From a bacterium (GTDB lineage: Bacteria; Patescibacteriota; Minisyncoccia; Phycocordibacterales; UBA2100): a stretch of 8,289 bases of DNA. The notes beneath the pieces were generated by a model that worked only from the letters and a program-made list of their open reading frames with translations, searched no databases and was not told the DNA's origin. Positions 5,966-8,289 of this stretch are shown one piece after another. Position 1 is the stretch's first letter, and each line of letters begins with the position of its first letter. The stretch is from NCBI GenBank assembly GCA_030698935.1, contig JAUYLR010000066.1:1-8289 (forward strand), read 5' to 3'. The translations under genes and the position numbers were made by a program.

Positions 5966-5971
5966 AGTATA
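5966..5971 (-). promoter_or_regulatory. -10 box of dnaE-thrS (TGC-TATACT)
   Basis: On the minus strand TATACT is preceded by TGC (an extended -10) and followed after 6 bp by the dnaE ATG, predicting a leaderless transcript. No good -35 hexamer was found. The sequence upstream is A/T-rich and includes aaaaattggaaatttt on the minus strand. Confidence 0.65.
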
Positions 5972-6060
5972 GCACTTTGCAAAATTTCCAATTTTTAATC
6001 TTTAATCATAAAATAATGCATAAATTTCTAATGTTTTAATAATTATTTCGTTAAGAATTA

Positions 6061-6113
6061 TTCTACTACGCCGAATACCCCGTAGCTTGCTGCGGGGATG
6101 AAGGCGAGTAGAA
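6061..6113. repeat. Composite palindromic repeat with CCCCGTAGC hairpin
   Basis: The outer arms ttctactacgcc (6061-6072) and ggcgagtagaa (6103-6113) pair with one bulged base. Inside them is a hairpin of ccccgtag (6078-6085) with ctgcgggg (6090-6097). It lies between the divergent dnaE and rnhB promoters and encodes nothing. It is probably a dispersed intergenic repeat. Confidence 0.6.
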
Positions 6114-6141
6114 CCCTTCGTAGCTTTAGCGGAGTAGGGTT
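6112..6141. repeat. Second palindromic unit, AACCCT...AGGGTT
   Basis: The arms aaccct (6112-6117) and agggtt (6136-6141) enclose cgtagctttagcgg. It overlaps the end of the preceding composite repeat, so the two units are packed side by side. Confidence 0.45.
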
Positions 6142-6167
6142 GTCGGCTTCGAAGAATTCCGCAGATA

Positions 6168-6187
6168 CCTCGCAGCTAGCTGCGAGG
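6168..6187. repeat. Perfect 20-bp palindrome CCTCGCAGCT/AGCTGCGAGG
   Basis: Every one of its 10 pairs matches. It ends about 65 bp before the rnhB -10 box. It is the third palindromic unit of this intergenic cluster; with no T-tract and no gene reading into it, it is not an obvious terminator. Confidence 0.6.
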
Positions 6188-6202
6188 AGCTTCATTTTTA
6201 AA

Positions 6203-6227
6203 ATTTGAAATTAGACATTTGAAATTA
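6203..6227 (+). repeat. Exact 11-bp direct repeat ATTTGAAATTA upstream of rnhB
   Basis: ATTTGAAATTA occurs at 6203-6213 and 6217-6227, a 14-bp period. Similar A/T tracts (aaaaattggaaatt) lie upstream of the dnaE and rpmF -10 boxes. An UP-element-like role is possible but unproven. Confidence 0.4.
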
Positions 6228-6251
6228 TCTTAAACCGCCAAACTTCTCTGC

Positions 6252-6257
6252 TATTAT
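6252..6257 (+). promoter_or_regulatory. -10 box of rnhB (TGC-TATTAT)
   Basis: TATTAT is preceded by TGC and ends 6 bp before the GTG at 6264, the same geometry as dnaE. Transcription would start at the GTG, again giving a leaderless mRNA. Confidence 0.55.
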
Positions 6258-6263
6258 TATGGA

Positions 6264-6881
6264 GTGGCACAAAGAAAGAAAATCCCCCAGTATCTTATAG
6301 GCATTGACGAAGTCGGCCGCGGCCCGCTTGCGGGGCCTGTTTTTGTCGGCGCCATGATTGTCCCGCGTACTTTTGATTGGGAATTAGTCGGAGGGGTGCG
6401 GGATTCAAAAAAGCTCACGCCGCGCAAACGGGAAGAGTGGTACGGGAAATTAAATGGGATGCGCGAGGCAAGACAGCTCAATTTCACAACCGCATCCTCA
6501 TCCTCCGAAATGATTGATGAGCGGGGAATTGTCCCCGCTATTTTCTCGGCGCTCTCGCAATGCCTCAAAGATTTGAATGCAGACCCTGAAACCTGCGAGA
6601 TTCTTTTAGACGGAAGCCTGCATGCGCCGGAGCATTTCACGATGCAAAAAACCATTATTCACGGCGATGATATAGAGCCAATAATTTCCATAGCGTCTAT
6701 CGTTGCAAAGGTGGAACGCGACAGATTGATGACGAATCTCGCCGCACAATTTCCGGAGTACGGTTTTGAGCGCCACAAGGGATACGGAACGGCAGTTCAT
6801 TGCTCCGCCATAAAGGAACACGGGCTGTGTAAGCTGCATCGAAAGACTTTTTGCTCCCGTTTAGTAAGAACTGTGGCTTGA
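6264..6881 (+). CDS. rnhB: Ribonuclease HII
   Basis: This enzyme cuts RNA in RNA-DNA hybrids and at ribonucleotides misincorporated in DNA, acting in the cytoplasm. The 205 residues cover the whole family core. The nucleotide-binding and active-site motif is IDEVGRGPLAGPV, with D15 and E16 and the GRG loop at 18-20. DSKKLTPRKRE follows at 47-57. The third acidic residue is D116 in LLDGS, and the fourth is D135 or D136 in HGDDIEPIISIASIVAKVERDR. The C-terminal signature HKGYGTAVHCSAIKEHGLCKLHRKTF is present. GTG 6264 was chosen because it lies 6 bp after the -10 box and places the GIDEVGRG motif at the expected distance from the N-terminus; the nearby ATG at 6259 is in another frame and ends after 13 codons. 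The stop is TGA. The gene shares a divergent control region with dnaE. Confidence 0.93.
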   Translation: MAQRKKIPQYLIGIDEVGRGPLAGPVFVGAMIVPRTFDWELVGGVRDSKKLTPRKREEWYGKLNGMREARQLNFTTASSSSEMIDERGIVPAIFSALSQCLKDLNADPETCEILLDGSLHAPEHFTMQKTIIHGDDIEPIISIASIVAKVERDRLMTNLAAQFPEYGFERHKGYGTAVHCSAIKEHGLCKLHRKTFCSRLVRTVA

Positions 6882-6891
6882 AAATTGATTG

Positions 6892-6921
6892 CCCTCCGGA
6901 GGAGGGTCCGCCTTTGGCGGA
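6892..6921. repeat. Two adjacent hairpins between rnhB and rpmF
   Basis: ccctcc-gga-ggaggg (6892-6906) is followed directly by tccgcc-ttt-ggcgga (6907-6921). Both stems are perfect 6-bp pairs. They may stop rnhB transcription, but no T-run follows on the + strand. The second resembles half of the palindrome in dnaE at 3046-3077. Confidence 0.6.
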
Positions 6922-6954
6922 AAAATTGGAAATTGTAAATTAAAAATTCTGCGG

Positions 6955-6960
6955 TATACT
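6955..6960 (+). promoter_or_regulatory. -10 box of rpmF (TATACT)
   Basis: TATACT ends 8 bp before the ATG at 6969, predicting a leader of zero to two bases. It lacks the TGC extension. An A/T-rich block (aaaaattggaaattgtaaat and following bases) lies at 6921-6948. Confidence 0.5.
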
Positions 6961-6968
6961 ATTGCACT

Positions 6969-7241
6969 ATGGTTGTACGAATGCGGGCAAACCGCTCAAA
7001 GACAGGAATGCGCCGCAGTCATGCGGCAATTTCAGGCACCCGCCTTTCCACATGTGAATGCGGCGCCAACCGCATTTCTCACCGTGCATGCCCCGAGTGC
7101 GGGAAATATAACGGCAGAGTCGTTATTGATATTGTCGCCCGCACCAAACGCGAACAGCGCCGTACCAAAAGGCGCGAAAAAGAATTAAAAGAGTCCGGCA
7201 AAGACACTACTAAAGAAAAAGAAGCCACAGCTAAAAAGTAA
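6969..7241 (+). CDS. rpmF: 50S ribosomal protein bL32
   Basis: This small zinc-ribbon protein belongs to the large ribosomal subunit. The 90 residues begin MVVRMRANRSKTGMRRSH, a basic rRNA-binding N-terminus I recognise from CPR bL32 proteins, followed by the ribbon CECGANRISHRACPECGKYNGR (cysteines 29, 31, 41 and 44). The first knuckle is CX1C rather than the usual CX2C, as if one residue had been lost; the second knuckle is normal. The C-terminal 30 residues form a highly charged Lys/Arg/Glu tail, so the protein is longer than the typical 55-65 residues. It has its own -10 box and probably a leaderless message. A second frame at 6889-7188 overlapping it is a shadow. Confidence 0.88.
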   Translation: MVVRMRANRSKTGMRRSHAAISGTRLSTCECGANRISHRACPECGKYNGRVVIDIVARTKREQRRTKRREKELKESGKDTTKEKEATAKK

Positions 7242-7269
7242 AAAGGAAAGTGTTGCATTGCGGCGGTGC

Positions 7270-7275
7270 TATAAT
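7270..7275 (+). promoter_or_regulatory. Extended -10 promoter of the NusB-Nudix gene (TGC-TATAAT)
   Basis: TGC followed by a perfect TATAAT predicts a start near 7282 and a leader of about 90 bases before the ATG at 7372. This is the only + strand gene here with a substantial leader, and the leader contains a long hairpin. Confidence 0.65.
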
Positions 7276-7299
7276 TCATTGACTAGTTCTTTCAAATAA

Positions 7300-7367
7300 G
7301 ATGTTATGAGCGTAGCGAATTACAGATTATGGAAGATTTTCTAACTCGCTACGCTCGTAACAAAATC
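7300..7367 (+). promoter_or_regulatory. Long stem-loop in the leader of the NusB-Nudix gene
   Basis: The arms gagcgtagcga (7308-7318) and tcgctacgctc (7346-7356) pair perfectly over 11 bp and are extended outward by gtta/taac and inward by tta/taa with single mismatches. The loop is about 20 bases. It ends within about 5 bases of the start codon, so it could limit ribosome access or simply be an inserted palindromic repeat. No T-tract follows, so a terminator is less likely. Confidence 0.6.
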
Positions 7368-7371
7368 TAAC

Positions 7372-8280
7372 ATGGCCAACAGACATCTCGCCCGTTCGGT
7401 CGTTCTGCAGGTTCTCTTTGAGAGGGATTCTTCGGGCGGGAAGATGAGCACTGAAGACGCACAATCGCGGATTCTTGACTATGCCAAAGAATTCGGCGCG
7501 CGCGATTCGGACGTGCCGTTCATGAGAGAGCTTCTGCAGACGTCAATCGCCAAACAAAAAGAAATTGACGAGGTGATTCGGGGAGCGGCGCCGGAATGGC
7601 CGATTGAGAAGATTGCCGCGGTGGACCGCAACATTTTGCGGCTCGGGCTCACGGAACTTCTCTATGCCGACAAAACGCAGGTACCCGAAAAGGTTGCGAT
7701 AAACGAAGCGATTGAGCTGGCAAAAACATTCGGCGGCGCTTCTTCCAGCAGATTCGTGAACGGCGTTCTGGGCGCGGTGTATGTGGAGCTGGGCGAGCCG
7801 GGGAAGGGAGACGGAAAAGCCCGCAAGCACGATGAACTCGCTAAGATGCCGACGGAACACCTGGCAGGGGCCGTCGTGTACGCACGCTCAAAGGGGGAAA
7901 TCTATCTTGCATTTGTTCATGATATTTTCGGGCACTGGACGATTTCCAAGGGCAGAGTTGAAGAGAGCGAAGATGTGCAGGCCGGAGCAATCCGCGAGAT
8001 AAAAGAAGAAATGAATCTGGATATCAAGATTGTGCAACAGCTCGGCGTGAATGAATATACCGCGAACGACACAAAGACTCACGGAGGAAAAAAGCGCAAG
8101 CGCGTTACATACTTTCTCGCGGAGTCGCCGTTTACGGAGCTTCGGCTTGGGACGAGCGGAGGACTGGATGACGCGCAGTGGTTTCCGCTTGCGGATGTCG
8201 GCAACCTGAATTTTTATGACGACACGCTGAAAATTATCGTGCCCGCAATTAACATACTTGCGCAGAAAGACCGAAAGTAG
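7372..8280 (+). CDS. nusB: NusB antitermination factor fused to a Nudix hydrolase domain
   Basis: This single open frame encodes 302 residues. Residues 1-140 are NusB: the RNA-binding start ANRHLARSVVLQVLFE, then WPIEKIAAVDRNILRLGLTELLY (76-98), PEKVAINEAIELAKTFG and SSSRFVNGVLGAVY (124-137). Typical NusB ends there. After a charged linker (141-160) comes a Nudix domain (about 163-300): AGAVVYARSKGEIYLAFV, then GHWTISKG, then the Nudix box at 194-216. The box keeps the essential G194, E200, R208, E209, E212 and E213, but the final glycine is N215. The layout resembles diadenosine-tetraphosphate or mRNA-decapping type Nudix enzymes. NusB with NusE and other factors promotes rRNA antitermination; the Nudix substrate cannot be read from sequence. 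No frameshift or internal start separates the halves. Confidence 0.88.
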   Translation: MANRHLARSVVLQVLFERDSSGGKMSTEDAQSRILDYAKEFGARDSDVPFMRELLQTSIAKQKEIDEVIRGAAPEWPIEKIAAVDRNILRLGLTELLYADKTQVPEKVAINEAIELAKTFGGASSSRFVNGVLGAVYVELGEPGKGDGKARKHDELAKMPTEHLAGAVVYARSKGEIYLAFVHDIFGHWTISKGRVEESEDVQAGAIREIKEEMNLDIKIVQQLGVNEYTANDTKTHGGKKRKRVTYFLAESPFTELRLGTSGGLDDAQWFPLADVGNLNFYDDTLKIIVPAINILAQKDRK

Positions 8281-8289
8281 TTTTAAGTT

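Noticed and set aside
6259..6300. Start of rnhB, or a leader peptide, at ATG 6259
   Set aside because: This ATG is out of frame with rnhB and ends after 13 codons. The GTG at 6264 fits both the protein and the promoter spacing.
6889..7188. A 99-codon frame overlapping rpmF
   Set aside because: It is out of frame with the clear bL32 sequence and starts inside the intergenic hairpins.

Overview
The window looks like a bacterial chromosome from the Candidate Phyla Radiation (Patescibacteria), probably a Parcubacteria-type lineage. This is inferred from a compact threonyl-tRNA synthetase without editing domain, a bL32 beginning MVVRMR, a solo PaaX/Cas2-like gene, start codons placed directly after -10 boxes without Shine-Dalgarno sequences, and many short palindromic repeats in gaps and even inside a coding gene. 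TGA acts as a normal stop for thrS, rnhB and the PaaX/Cas2-like gene, so this is not a UGA-recoding lineage such as Gracilibacteria or SR1. No taxonomic search was possible.

Layout: (1) 1-215, the C-terminal end of an unidentified + strand protein. (2) 216-1359, an accessory-looking island. It holds a 15-bp direct repeat that starts an A-A-mismatched hairpin (226-264 and 1312-1350), a strong GNRA-loop terminator (316-353), two nearly identical 36-bp palindromes (418-453 and 1105-1140), a 202-residue winged-helix plus Cas2-fold protein between them, and a gene-free stretch rich in inverted repeats (1141-1310). (3) 1360-5959, the minus-strand pair dnaE-thrS, 10 bp apart. DnaE carries three palindrome-encoded in-frame inserts in its C-terminal third. 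(4) 5960-6263, a divergent intergenic region with two promoters and a cluster of palindromic repeats. (5) 6264-8280, the + strand genes rnhB, rpmF and a NusB-Nudix fusion, each with its own -10 box.

The conserved genes are housekeeping: replicative polymerase, Thr-tRNA synthesis, RNA-primer or ribonucleotide removal, a large-subunit ribosomal protein, and rRNA antitermination joined to a nucleotide hydrolase. The accessory island is the most unusual part. The upstream palindrome abuts the ATG of the PaaX/Cas2-like gene and contains its TATAAT box, and a second copy lies 42 bp past its stop, which fits a self-regulating or mobile unit. The other notable features are the palindromic insertions inside dnaE and the NusB-Nudix fusion.
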